DNA of 45,479 nt, taken from the NCBI RefSeq assembly GCF_010668805.1, contig NZ_WUFT01000031.1:1-45479 (forward strand), written 5' to 3'. This document shows, piece after piece, positions 18,370 through 27,196 of the stretch; within the stretch, counting starts at the first letter, position 1; the number at the start of each line of letters is the position of its first letter. Position numbers and translations under genes: made by a program. This DNA is from Rhizobium phaseoli. GTDB lineage: Bacteria; Pseudomonadota; Alphaproteobacteria; Rhizobiales; Rhizobiaceae. The notes beneath the pieces were generated by a model, which saw only the letters and a list, made by a program, of their open reading frames with translations, was not told the origin of the DNA and made no database searches.

Positions 18370-19193
18370 CGGAGGTCCCCTTCAGGTGACGGTTGATTGC
18401 TGGTCATGACCGCGGCGATTTGCTCGGCGAGGCGTTCGCGCAGTTCTGTAAACAAAGGATTGGCACGTGTGCCTCGTTGGTCGCGAGGACGCGGCAAATC
18501 AATTGTCACTTCGGCCGTGATGCCGGCTGGAGGCAGACCGAGAACCAGGACCCGGTCAGCCAGATAGATCGCTTCGTCGATGTCGTGGGTGATGAACAGC
18601 ACGGTCTTGCCCAAGCTCGACCAGATGCGGAGCAGTTCGTCGTTGAGGGCCGAGCGCGTCATGGCGTCGAGTGCTGCGAACGGCTCATCCATGAGCAGAA
18701 GGCGTGGCTCAAGCGCCAGGGAGCGCGCCAGTGCGACGCGCTGACGCTGACCGCCCGACAATCGGTGGGGCGGTTCGTCCGCCTGTTCTTCCAGGCCGAC
18801 AAGCCGCAGAAAATGCAGCGCGATCGCCTTTTGCTCTTGCGGTGATCCCCTGCGATTCATACGAAGGCCAAAACGGACATTTTCCAGCACGCTCAGCCAG
18901 GGAAAAAGGTTGGGCGACTGGAAGACATAGCCGAGTGCGGAATGTTCCGGCGCAACCGGCGCGCCATCTATGGTGATATGTCCCGATTGAGGGCGCAGGA
19001 AGCCGGACAATAGATTGAGCAATGTCGACTTGCCGCAGCCGGAAGGACCGAGGATCGCTACGAATTCTCCAGGACTGGCTTCCAGTGAAAACCGTTCGAA
19101 TATGCCGCGTCGGCTTTCGGGATAGGCGAAGCCCATGCCATCCACCGAAAAGGAGGCGCCGGGTGAATGCCGAATTGTGGAAACAGCTGCCAT
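18366..19193 (-). CDS. ABC transporter ATP-binding protein, SsuB/TauB/NrtD class
   Basis: 275 aa from ATG 19193; the frame stays open to 19313 but the added 40 residues (MPLWTSVLRC...) are unlike the family and overlap the AT-rich control region. Motifs: Walker A GPSGCGKST (49-57), Q-loop in VFQSPNLFPW, signature LSGGQRQRVALARSL, Walker B LLLMDEPFAALD, and H-loop FITHDIDEA. The conserved EALYLAD-type segment (DEAIYLADRVLVL) is typical of this class. It powers import with the permease and binding protein that follow. First gene of the minus-strand operon. Confidence 0.9.
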   Translation of the reverse strand: MAAVSTIRHSPGASFSVDGMGFAYPESRRGIFERFSLEASPGEFVAILGPSGCGKSTLLNLLSGFLRPQSGHITIDGAPVAPEHSALGYVFQSPNLFPWLSVLENVRFGLRMNRRGSPQEQKAIALHFLRLVGLEEQADEPPHRLSGGQRQRVALARSLALEPRLLLMDEPFAALDAMTRSALNDELLRIWSSLGKTVLFITHDIDEAIYLADRVLVLGLPPAGITAEVTIDLPRPRDQRGTRANPLFTELRERLAEQIAAVMTSNQPSPEGDLR

Positions 19194-19232
19194 ATTGCGT
19201 CGAACGATCCGGGGTTGGAATTGCCCCAGTTT

Positions 19233-19248
19233 TAATACATTATAATAC
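19233..19248. promoter_or_regulatory. Candidate operator/promoter element in the divergent ABC operon/gntR gap
   Basis: Two direct TAATAC copies (19233-19238 and 19243-19248) lie exactly 10 bp apart, one helical turn, and enclose the self-complementary core ATTATAAT (19239-19246). TATAAT (-10 consensus) occurs on both strands here. The position between the ABC operon and the divergent GntR regulator makes it the best local binding-site candidate, but no well-spaced -35 is visible. Confidence 0.4.
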
Positions 19249-19348
19249 AGGCTATCAACGTGCAGCCTTCCCTTTGTCCGGCGGCAACGGAGAACGCTAG
19301 TCCAAAGCGGCAAGGGTCCGTGGTCTTTTTAACCCCGATGGAAAATAG

Positions 19349-20068
19349 ATGAGCCTGATACGCAACAACCCGGTGGCGATGTATCTCCAGATCGCCGATC
19401 GTCTTCGTGGTGAGATCGCTGAAGGGACGTATGAGCCTTCCGGACGGCTGCCGTCGGAAGCGCAGATCATGGCGCGCTTCGACGTCAGCCGCGTCACTGT
19501 CCGCTTGGCGCTCGAACAGCTTGATAAGGACGGGCTGATCGAGCGCCGGAAAGGCAAGGGCACCTTCTTGGCCGGCAAGCAGGTCCGCCATCGGATCGAT
19601 ACTTTGCGCAGCTTTCACGAGTCGCTGAAAGTGCAGGGTTTCGATGCCAGGATGCGGATCGTCGAACTGACTGCGATTGAAACGCCGTCGGCGTTTGTCT
19701 CGTTGTTCGGAGCAAAATGCGCGCTGTTGGAGCGTCTTCACATGGTGGATGACGAGCCCATCGCCTTGGGTCGGAGCCTCCTTCCCGCCGTCATGTCCGA
19801 GCTGGATCTGGAAACGGCGGAACAACAGCCGACCTATGCCCTCCTTAAAGAGAAAGCAGGCGCCGATATTGCCTCCGCCGAGATCGCGATCGGCGCACGC
19901 GCCGTCCCGCCGCGAATATCGTCCTTGATCGGTACTGCTGCAAATGCGGTCTTACTCGTCCTTGAACGAACCTCATATTTCGATCATGGCGCTTGCGCCG
20001 AGTGGTCGGAATTCTTCATCCGACCCGAGCGATACAAATTTGTCCTCGGTAATCGAATGTCCGTCTAA
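19349..20068 (+). CDS. GntR-family transcriptional regulator, HutC subfamily (UTRA domain)
   Basis: 239 aa. The N-terminal winged helix (~5-75) has the family motifs YLQIADRLRGEI, LPSEAQIMARFDVSRVTVRLAL and GKGTFLAGK. Residues ~95-232 are a UTRA ligand-binding domain, ending CAEWSEFFIRPERYKFVL, which is typical of HutC-type sensors of small metabolites. It is divergent from the ABC/PHP operon, with 155 bp between the starts, so autoregulation and operon control in response to the imported compound or its product is the natural inference. The ribosome site is weak (GATGGAAA). Confidence 0.88.
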   Translation: MSLIRNNPVAMYLQIADRLRGEIAEGTYEPSGRLPSEAQIMARFDVSRVTVRLALEQLDKDGLIERRKGKGTFLAGKQVRHRIDTLRSFHESLKVQGFDARMRIVELTAIETPSAFVSLFGAKCALLERLHMVDDEPIALGRSLLPAVMSELDLETAEQQPTYALLKEKAGADIASAEIAIGARAVPPRISSLIGTAANAVLLVLERTSYFDHGACAEWSEFFIRPERYKFVLGNRMSV

Positions 20069-20137
20069 GTCGACTACCTCAAGAAAAGAAGATCGCATGC
20101 GAGCGCGGATCGGGGGGCAGGCGTTCTAAGTGCGCCT

Positions 20138-20179
20138 CCGGCGCCGTGGGCCGGTTCGGGCCCAAGATCGCCGGCGCCG
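20138..20179. terminator. Possible terminator hairpin between gntR and the GGDEF-EAL gene
   Basis: TGGGCC (20147-20152) and GGCCCA (20159-20164) form an inner stem flanked by two GGCGCC-containing blocks that can also pair. The genes on either side converge. No T-run follows, so the call is tentative. Confidence 0.35.
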
Positions 20180-20222
20180 TCGCGTCTGCAATCAAAGCTC
20201 TTCTGGAAGCCTTGAGATCCAG

Positions 20223-22169
20223 TTATGCCGCGCTCAGAAGTTCAGCGCTAACCGGCATTCCCATATGAAAGCCCTGGACGCGGTCAATGCGAAGATCCTT
20301 GAGAAGCGACAGTTGTGCTGCAGTTTCGACGCCTTCCACCAGAATCGTATTCCCACGATTGCGAATGAGAGAAACCATGTCCTGAAGCATCGTCAACCCG
20401 CGTGGGTTGGAGCAGTCGTGCAGGAAGGTTCGATCGACCTTGACCGTCTGAAACTCGATCGCCCTCAGCCAAGACAGGCCCGCGAAGCCGGAGCCGAAGT
20501 CGTCAAGCCAGATCTCGACGCCGAGAGCCCGCAGATCTGCAATGCATTTGAGCACCTCCGACTGCATATCCATATCCAGGCCCTCGGTGACTTCCAAGGC
20601 CAGTCGCGACCCGCAGACCCCGCACCGGGCAAGAATATCAGCGACGCTCGCAGCAAAGCCGGGGGAACGTAGTTGAATGGGCGACACGTTGACGCTGACG
20701 GTCGCCATGCGATCGGTCATCAGTATGTCGCGGCATGACGTCTCGATCGCCCACTTACCCAATTCGAGGATAGCGCCCGTTCGTTCTGCAACCGGAATGA
20801 AAGTCTTCGGCGAAACGGCGGTGCCGTCCGGCATCCTAAGGCGCATCAAGGCCTCGACAGCTCTTGCTTTCTCGTTGGTCACGTCGAAGATCGGTTGGTA
20901 AACGAGCGAGACCAGTTTGCGATCAATGGCGGCCGTCAGCAGCGGGACGAGTTTACCAGCATTGTCGTCGGGGCGAGGCAACATCGGATCAAACCTTCGA
21001 CTGCAATTTCGGCCACTTGCTTTGGCATTGTAGAGAGCAAGATCGGCCTCACGCACTATTCGTTCAACTTTCTCTCCAACTTTGTCGCGGGTGAAGGCGA
21101 CGCCAATGCTCACGGTTACGATCGGGCTGTCATCCGGTCGCCCGTCGTGAGCAATCGCGAGAAACTCGACTTCCCTTCTGATCTTTTCGGCCAGGCTCAT
21201 CGCGATCTTGGGCGTTTCAACCGGCATGACCACGATAAACTCCTCGCCACCATACCTGCCAATCATGCCATCGGACGACTCGACAACGGCCTTCAGCGCA
21301 TTGGCGATGACAGTCAGGCACCGGTCTCCTTCCTGATGCCCGTAACGATCATTGAAGCGTTTGAAAAAATCGACGTCGATGAGGAACACGACGAAGTCGC
21401 GGCGTTCGTCTTTCCAAGCGGCCCAGCATTCATCGAGTCGCCGATCCAGCGCGCGTCGGTTGCTTATGCCTGTGAGGTAATCGGTATTTGAAAGCTCGAG
21501 CAGTGACCTTCCACGCTCGGACGCTTCCCAGTGCTGATAGCGAGCCTCCGCCGCGTTCAGCAACACGTTTCGACGCTCGACGTTCAATCGCCAATTGACG
21601 AACGACGTGAAGACGAAGCACGAAATGTAGAACATCCCAAAGGCAAGCTTATAGGTTTTGCCTGAAGGAAAAAATTCCTCGATCGTAACGAAAAATGCGA
21701 AGAGAACGAAGCTGGAGGTAATCACCGAAAGCCGAAACGGGAAACTGAAAAATAGGTTGGCGCCCATCATGAAGATGGCGCCAAATATCATGTAGTATGA
21801 CATGGCAGTGACGTCGCTGGTGCCAATTGCCGGGTAAAGCCAGCCCACATAGCCCAAAAGCAATGCAGAGGCGCATGTAATGTCCAGCCAGACGGTTTTC
21901 GCTTTTGCCAGTCGTAAGGCTTCGAAAGCCAGCAGCGCGATCGTTGCAACAACGAATCGCGCGACGATCGTCACAGGCGCAACATCGGGGATGAGCCATC
22001 GGTCGGGAAGTGCGAAGGCCACATAAACGGCGACCGCGATCCAAAGGCCATGCCGTGAGCTTCGCCTTCGGACAGTATCATTCTCAATTTCCAGAGACTT
22101 ACGAGCCTCGGCGAATGAAAAGCTGGCGGTTGATTCGTTGCGCTGAACATTAGGGTAAGCCGCGATCAT
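20223..22169 (-). CDS. Membrane GGDEF-EAL protein (c-di-GMP synthesis/breakdown)
   Basis: 648 aa with about six hydrophobic segments between residues ~40 and ~195, then a short coiled segment, a GGDEF domain (~215-380) and an EAL domain (~395-640). The cyclase signature is GGEEF with NTDYLTGISNRRAL upstream. The Arg of the RxxD inhibition site is not seen (ESSD sits near that place), so product inhibition may be missing. The EAL domain keeps VEALMRLR, LDDFGSGFAG, KVDRTF and EGVET, so phosphodiesterase residues are present. Both activities are possible; which dominates cannot be read from sequence. The gene is divergent from the methyltransferase at 22400 with a 230-bp shared upstream region. 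The N-terminal membrane region may sense an unknown signal. Confidence 0.9.
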   Translation of the reverse strand: MIAAYPNVQRNESTASFSFAEARKSLEIENDTVRRRSSRHGLWIAVAVYVAFALPDRWLIPDVAPVTIVARFVVATIALLAFEALRLAKAKTVWLDITCASALLLGYVGWLYPAIGTSDVTAMSYYMIFGAIFMMGANLFFSFPFRLSVITSSFVLFAFFVTIEEFFPSGKTYKLAFGMFYISCFVFTSFVNWRLNVERRNVLLNAAEARYQHWEASERGRSLLELSNTDYLTGISNRRALDRRLDECWAAWKDERRDFVVFLIDVDFFKRFNDRYGHQEGDRCLTVIANALKAVVESSDGMIGRYGGEEFIVVMPVETPKIAMSLAEKIRREVEFLAIAHDGRPDDSPIVTVSIGVAFTRDKVGEKVERIVREADLALYNAKASGRNCSRRFDPMLPRPDDNAGKLVPLLTAAIDRKLVSLVYQPIFDVTNEKARAVEALMRLRMPDGTAVSPKTFIPVAERTGAILELGKWAIETSCRDILMTDRMATVSVNVSPIQLRSPGFAASVADILARCGVCGSRLALEVTEGLDMDMQSEVLKCIADLRALGVEIWLDDFGSGFAGLSWLRAIEFQTVKVDRTFLHDCSNPRGLTMLQDMVSLIRNRGNTILVEGVETAAQLSLLKDLRIDRVQGFHMGMPVSAELLSAA

Positions 22170-22399
22170 TCAACCACACCAGCCCGACAACGACCTAAAG
22201 AACGTAAAAAGTAAGCCATGCTTGGGCGCCCTCCAAAATTACGTTCGGCAACCTGCAACCGGTTTGTCTTATTACTTAACATTCGTAGAGGAGCAGGTTC
22301 CCACCCGCAACAGTAGAAATACCCTTATCCCGTGCAGATTCTAGTCGCATCTAATTTCGAGGGTGATTATGCTTAACGCTAGGTCAAGGGAGTCTCGAA

Positions 22400-23437
22400 A
22401 TGGCACGAAGTCTTGTCTTGGATGGTGAAAGTCTTGTTGCGCCGGGTGAAATTCGGCGGGCGACAGGGAGGTTTGCTGCGCCAAATCCCGGCGACCTTAC
22501 CGTTGCCAAAGCCGAGCTTGCTATCAGCCTTGACGTGTCGATCCGTCAGTTCAAATCCGGCGTCGAGGCAAGTGCGATAATCGAGCGTCTTACCGACGCG
22601 TTGCATCGGTTACGGCGTCGCGCTCATCCGGAGGTGTGGGATGTCATCGTTCCTATCGCGCAATCTCATCCAGTTGCTCACTATCTAAATCAAGATCCAT
22701 TGACCCGCTGGTCGTTTGAAAAACCCCGTGGCTATTCTGGCGACGCACGTCTTCTCGACTTCATCTACGGCAGGCCCGAGATCGAGGACGCCGTCGCATC
22801 ATCGAGCACCTTGGGACGTTCAATCTATGCCTACACTCGAAATGCTTCGTCATCCGTCGCGGTAAGGGAGCGCCGGGACATTCTGGCGCGCCGTGTGGAC
22901 GAAATCGCTTCGGCTCGGCCCGGCTCCGCCGAAGTCCTGGCCATCGCGTCGGGCCATCTTCGTGAGGGGCCTTTGTCGCGCGCGCTCGGCGCCGGCGCGA
23001 TCAAACGCTGGGTGGCTTTGGACCAGGACCCGATGAGCGTTGGAACCGTAGCCCGCGATTTCGCCGGCACGTCCGTCGAGTCAATCAACGGGTCGGTCAA
23101 ATCCCTGCTCGGTGGAAGGCATGCGCTGGGAATGTTCGATTTCGTCTATGCCGCGGGGCTCTATGACTATTTACCGGATGGCGTAGCCGTTAAGCTGACC
23201 AAGAAGTGCGTCAGCATGCTCAAGCCTGGCGGCACATTCCTGTTCGCCAACTTCTCCCCGGAGACGGACGTCGACGGCTATATGGAGACATTTATGAACT
23301 GGGAGCTGCTGTTGCGGTCAGAACGCGAGATGGGCTTGATCGCCAGTGAAAGCGCGGCTGGGGCGGATCTGAAGGTGTCTGTTTGGTCCGGCTCGAATCG
23401 GAACGTTGTCTATTGTGAAATTGAAAAGCAGCCCTAA
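22400..23437 (+). CDS. SAM-dependent methyltransferase of the KPRGYxGD family
   Basis: 345 aa, soluble. Residues ~40-150 are helical and contain EKPRGYSGDARLLDFIY (107-123), a motif I associate with a group often labelled as extracellular factor (3-hydroxypalmitate methyl ester) biosynthesis proteins; that label is a recollection and the substrate is unproven. The class I methyltransferase fold follows: motif I is EVLAIASGHLREG (~178-190), a degenerate version of the Gly-rich loop, the acidic residue after strand 2 is in VALDQDP (~206-211), and FDFVYAAGLYDYLPDGV and LKPGGTFLFANFSPE are the later motifs. AAGGGAG seven bases before ATG 22400 supports the start. Divergent from the c-di-GMP protein gene. 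Confidence 0.8.
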   Translation: MARSLVLDGESLVAPGEIRRATGRFAAPNPGDLTVAKAELAISLDVSIRQFKSGVEASAIIERLTDALHRLRRRAHPEVWDVIVPIAQSHPVAHYLNQDPLTRWSFEKPRGYSGDARLLDFIYGRPEIEDAVASSSTLGRSIYAYTRNASSSVAVRERRDILARRVDEIASARPGSAEVLAIASGHLREGPLSRALGAGAIKRWVALDQDPMSVGTVARDFAGTSVESINGSVKSLLGGRHALGMFDFVYAAGLYDYLPDGVAVKLTKKCVSMLKPGGTFLFANFSPETDVDGYMETFMNWELLLRSEREMGLIASESAAGADLKVSVWSGSNRNVVYCEIEKQP

Positions 23438-23474
23438 GCCGCACGCATGTTCACCGCCCTGACGGGAGAGGTGC

Positions 23475-23543
23475 ATGAGCCTCGATGACGAGCGAGACAA
23501 ACTCCCGGAGTTTTACGCCCTCCTCGGCAGTGCGCTCGATTGA
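23475..23543 (+). CDS. Possible 22-aa leader or small protein
   Basis: ATG 23475 follows GGGAGAGG and reads MSLDDERDKLPEFYALLGSALD before TGA. It is acidic and hydrophilic in its first half. The ribosome site is better than expected by chance, but the frame is too short to judge. It is followed 5 bp later by another small frame. Confidence 0.2.
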   Translation: MSLDDERDKLPEFYALLGSALD

Positions 23544-23548
23544 GCTGC

Positions 23549-23701
23549 ATGAGCGATTATCTCCTCTTCTGGCGGCGCAATCCGAACTGTCGGGTGGCCC
23601 TTGAGGTCGCACAATCATGGATCGTAGCATTCATCCGCGCGAGAACGGCGTCGAATGAATTTCCTTCGGGCTTGACGAGAAATCAAAGTTACTTAATCTA
23701 A
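23549..23701 (+). CDS. Possible 50-aa small protein
   Basis: ATG 23549 to TAA 23701. It begins MSDYLLFWRRNPNCRVAL, has a hydrophobic middle (VAQSWIVAFIRAR) and a polar end. No strong ribosome site. It could be a remnant of a longer gene, or part of the leader region of the mannosidase gene 117 bp downstream. Confidence 0.2.
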   Translation: MSDYLLFWRRNPNCRVALEVAQSWIVAFIRARTASNEFPSGLTRNQSYLI

Positions 23702-23818
23702 CGGGCTCGGAACTCTTGGAGGAGCGGGACCGAGTTTTCGCGATGTCTGTCGCACCATCTTCATCGCCCTAAGCCATGATTCCGGATCGTTCGCCGTCGA
23801 TTTTCAACAGGATAAGCC

Positions 23819-26800
23819 ATGTCTCTGACCATTACCCAACGCCTTAATGGGCTCAAAGTCCGCATTGCCGAACTGGCGCATTGGCGGGACCGACAAAGTG
23901 CGGCGATCGAGGGTTGGACATTTGAGGGCGAGCCGATCGGCCATCAGCAGGATTGGCCGCATCGTCGGGGCGTTGTGCATTTTGCGGCGAGCGCTGAAGC
24001 CCCGGCCGACTGGCCTCTCCAAGATATCCGCTTGCAGCTCGATCTCGGCGGCGAGAGCCTGATCACGCTGAGCTATCCCGATGGCCAGAGCGAGACATTC
24101 GGCCTCGATCCCTACCATCAGGAATTTCCGGTCAAGGGGCGCCGCTTCCAGATTGCGACGGAAAGTGTCGCCCGTTTTCCGTTCGGGGAGCCGAACCGGG
24201 CGCCGAGGCTGAACAAGGCCCGGTTCATCTGGCTCGACGGTCCGGCGCACCGCCTGCATCTTCTGTTGAAGCAGGTTACCGAAGCGATCGACGTGTTGGG
24301 CGAGCATGACGTCGTGCCGCATCTGGTGGAGGCGACCGAGCATGCGCTTCGCAGCCTCGACTGGCCCTCGGATACGGCGGCTTATGTCTCTCGCACGGCG
24401 GACGCCGTGATGCAGCAGAAGATCTGGGAACTGCCGGAGCTTGAGGCAAATCCTGCAGGACTGACCGACGAGCAGAGCGCTTCGGCGGCCTCTGCCTTCG
24501 AGGCTTTGACAGCAAGATTGAAGGCGCTGCAGAAGCGTTTTCCGCCGAATGGCGAATTGCTGCTGACCGGCCACGCGCATATCGATCTCGCCTGGCTTTG
24601 GCCCTATCGCGAGACGCGGCGCAAAATGCGGCGCACCTTCAACACGGCGCTGTCGCTGATGGAGCGTTCCGACGATTTCCGTTTCAACCAATCGACCGCC
24701 CATTATTACGCGCAGATGGAAGAGGAAGACCCGGAGCTTCTCGAACGCATCAAACAGAAGGTCGTGGAAGGAAAGTGGGAAACCGTCGGCGGCATGTGGG
24801 TGGAGCCCGACACCAATATGCCCACAGGCGAAAGCCTCGTCCGTCAGGTCCTCTACGGCCAGCGTTATTTCGAAAAGACCTTCGGCACGCGCCATACGGT
24901 CTGCTGGCTGCCGGATTGTTTCGGTTTCTCCGGCGCTCTGCCGCAGATCCTCAGACAGGGTGGCATCGACAGCTTCTTCACCATCAAGGTCAATTGGAGC
25001 GAGACCAACCATATTCCCTCCGATCTCTTCTGGTGGAAGGGGCTCGACGGCAGCCGGGTGCTGACCCACACCTTCGACAATCCGATGCAGGGTTATAACG
25101 GCTTCGTGCAGGCCGATTGCTACGTGCCGACATGGAAGAATTTCCGCGGCAAGACGCAGCACGAGACGTCGCTTCTGGCTGTCGGCTATGGCGACGGCGG
25201 TGGCGGCGTGACGCCTGAAATGGTCGAGCGCGAAGTGCAACTGCGCGATTTCCCGGCGATCCCGCAGGCGCGCTGGGGCACGGTCAAAAGCTTCTATGAG
25301 CAGGCGCACCGCACCGCGGGGGAAAAGAGCCTTCCCGTCTGGGATGGCGAAATATATCTCGAATTGCACCGCGCGACGTTGACGAGCCAAAGCGGCGTCA
25401 AGCGCAAGCATCGCCAGGCGGAGCGGGCGTTGATCACCGCTGAAACTCTGGCGTCGCTGGCGCATTTGCTGGGGGCCGACAAGCCGAAAAGCCTCGAAGC
25501 GGATTGGCGCGTGGTGCTGAAAAATGAGTTCCACGACATTCTGCCGGGCTCCAGCATCCGTGAAGTCTATCAGGACGCGGAGCAGGAGCTCGGCGGCGTC
25601 ATCGACAATGCCAGGAACGAGCAGGCAAAGGCCTTGCAGGCGCTGTCGGCCAATCTGCCGAAGGGCGGGATTGCCGATGCGCTCGTTGTCGTCAATCCGT
25701 CGCTCGCGCCGCGGGCGCTCAGCGCCACGCTTGCCGACGGCACCGTCGTCTCTGCCGCGGATATCGTCGCCCCCTTATCCGTCGCGGTCTTCGACAGGCA
25801 CACACTCCAGCCGGTGGGTGGGCTGAAGGCCGGCCCCGACCACCTCGAAAACGACCATCTCGCCGTCATCATCGGCAAGGATGGCGCGGTTGCGAGCCTG
25901 ATCCACAAGGCGACGGGTCGTGAATCGGTCGATGGCTCGGCCAACCAGCTCTGGGTCTATCCGGCCGACAAGCCGCGCAATTGGGACGCCTGGGATATCG
26001 ATGCCGATTATGCCGAAAAGGCCGTCCGTCTCGAGGCGCCGGAGAGCATCTCCCTCGTCGAAAGCGGCCCGCACCGCGCGGCGATCCGCGTCGTCCACCG
26101 ATACCGAAATTCGAGCGTTACCCAGATCTATGTGCTGACAGCCAACGCCAAAAGGCTCGACATCGAAACGACGATCGACTGGCATGACCGCCGCACCCTG
26201 CTGCGCACATTGAACCCGGTCGACGTAACGGCCCGGAAGGCAACGTTCGAATGCGCCTTTGGCTTCGTCGAGCGGGCAACGCACACGAACACCTCCTGGG
26301 AGCAGGCAATGTTCGAGGCCGTCGCCCATCGTTTCGTCGATATCAGCGAACCAGGTTTCGGCGTCGCATTGCTGAACAATGCCAAATACGGCCATAGCGC
26401 CCGTGGCAACGTGATCGGCATGAGCCTGGTGCGCGGGCCGATCTATCCCGATCCGCTGGCAGACGAAGGCGAACAGAGCTTTACCTATGCGCTGATGCCG
26501 CATGAAGGCGCCTGGCATGAAGGCGGCGTTCTCGACGAGGCGATCGATCTCAACCAGCCGCTCGTCGCGACTGAAGCCAAGGGGCTCTCCGCCGGCAATT
26601 TCGCGCCACTCACCATCGCCGGCACCCCCGTCGCCTTCTCCGGTCTGAAACCGGCAGAAGAGGGCAACGGCCTAATCCTGCGCCTCTACGAACCCGCCGG
26701 CCGGCGCGGCCGGCTCGCCCTTGTCCTGCCTTCCGGATGGTCGGCGTCGCAACCGCTCAACATTCTGGAAGAGCCGATGGAGCGGAGAGGACCCGCCGAC

Positions 26801-26845
26801 ATCATGCCGTTCGAAATCAGGACCTGGAGACTGCAAAGGGCTTAA
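23819..26845 (+). CDS. Alpha-mannosidase, glycoside hydrolase family 38
   Basis: 1008 aa without a signal peptide, so probably cytoplasmic. GH38 enzymes are retaining, zinc-dependent alpha-mannosidases. The catalytic domain has the metal motif HAHIDLAWLWPYRET (H252, H254, D256), the nucleophile motif WLPDCFGFSG (D366), GGMWVEPDTNMPTGESLVRQ nearby and FHDILPGSSI (~568), followed by the helical middle domain and the beta-rich C-terminal GH38C domain (~650-1008). Length and motif order match the bacterial/fungal Ams1-like class. ATG 23819 follows CAGGATA. No transporter or regulator is adjacent, so the natural substrate, perhaps oligomannosides or plant/fungal glycans, is not indicated by context. 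Confidence 0.94.
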   Translation: MSLTITQRLNGLKVRIAELAHWRDRQSAAIEGWTFEGEPIGHQQDWPHRRGVVHFAASAEAPADWPLQDIRLQLDLGGESLITLSYPDGQSETFGLDPYHQEFPVKGRRFQIATESVARFPFGEPNRAPRLNKARFIWLDGPAHRLHLLLKQVTEAIDVLGEHDVVPHLVEATEHALRSLDWPSDTAAYVSRTADAVMQQKIWELPELEANPAGLTDEQSASAASAFEALTARLKALQKRFPPNGELLLTGHAHIDLAWLWPYRETRRKMRRTFNTALSLMERSDDFRFNQSTAHYYAQMEEEDPELLERIKQKVVEGKWETVGGMWVEPDTNMPTGESLVRQVLYGQRYFEKTFGTRHTVCWLPDCFGFSGALPQILRQGGIDSFFTIKVNWSETNHIPSDLFWWKGLDGSRVLTHTFDNPMQGYNGFVQADCYVPTWKNFRGKTQHETSLLAVGYGDGGGGVTPEMVEREVQLRDFPAIPQARWGTVKSFYEQAHRTAGEKSLPVWDGEIYLELHRATLTSQSGVKRKHRQAERALITAETLASLAHLLGADKPKSLEADWRVVLKNEFHDILPGSSIREVYQDAEQELGGVIDNARNEQAKALQALSANLPKGGIADALVVVNPSLAPRALSATLADGTVVSAADIVAPLSVAVFDRHTLQPVGGLKAGPDHLENDHLAVIIGKDGAVASLIHKATGRESVDGSANQLWVYPADKPRNWDAWDIDADYAEKAVRLEAPESISLVESGPHRAAIRVVHRYRNSSVTQIYVLTANAKRLDIETTIDWHDRRTLLRTLNPVDVTARKATFECAFGFVERATHTNTSWEQAMFEAVAHRFVDISEPGFGVALLNNAKYGHSARGNVIGMSLVRGPIYPDPLADEGEQSFTYALMPHEGAWHEGGVLDEAIDLNQPLVATEAKGLSAGNFAPLTIAGTPVAFSGLKPAEEGNGLILRLYEPAGRRGRLALVLPSGWSASQPLNILEEPMERRGPADIMPFEIRTWRLQRA

Positions 26846-27196
26846 GACTACTCTTGGGGGATGACGCTCCGCCGCCTGGAGGCTGCGGAGCGTTCATCGG
26901 TCTCGATCCGCGCTTTCACGCGAACCATCCGATAGGGCTTGTGGTCAGCCATATCCATTTTGCAGTGCTTGATATCCCAATTGCGCATCGAAGTTCCCAG
27001 TTCGGCGAAAGCGGAACTTTTTATTATATGTTTATCGACTGTTAGTGGGCCGAGGCCATGGCGAAAGTGATCCCTTCGAAGCGGAGGTGATCTCGGAAAG
27101 CCGGACCATAGATGGCGGTCGAATGAAGTCGATCACCCATTCCATAGCGGGCAGGGGAAATGAGGACTCCTGTTTGCGCTCAGCAGGAACCGATAC
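26846..27196. other. 351-bp intergenic region with a terminator-like hairpin
   Basis: Its left part holds the hairpin at 26864-26893. The remainder is A/T-richer near 27015-27035 and may hold the promoter of the chemoreceptor gene, but no -35/-10 pair of good spacing was identified. Confidence 0.5.
26864..26893 (+). terminator. Hairpin after the alpha-mannosidase gene
   Basis: ACGCTCCGC (26864-26872) and GCGGAGCGT (26885-26893) are perfect 9-bp arms, and GCC-TGGA-GGC nests inside them, giving a long stem with one mismatch. It lies 18 bp after the stop. No U-run follows, so termination strength is uncertain. Confidence 0.5.

Larger units (their letters stand above)
23438..23818. other. 381-bp gap with two possible small ORFs
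   Basis: Between the methyltransferase and the alpha-mannosidase. It holds the two small reading frames listed separately. No clear hairpin terminator or promoter was recognised. Confidence 0.5.

Noticed and set aside
23804..25534. 576-aa open frame on the minus strand across the alpha-mannosidase gene
   Set aside because: Arg/His-rich shadow of a gene with clear GH38 motifs on the other strand, as often happens in GC-rich DNA.
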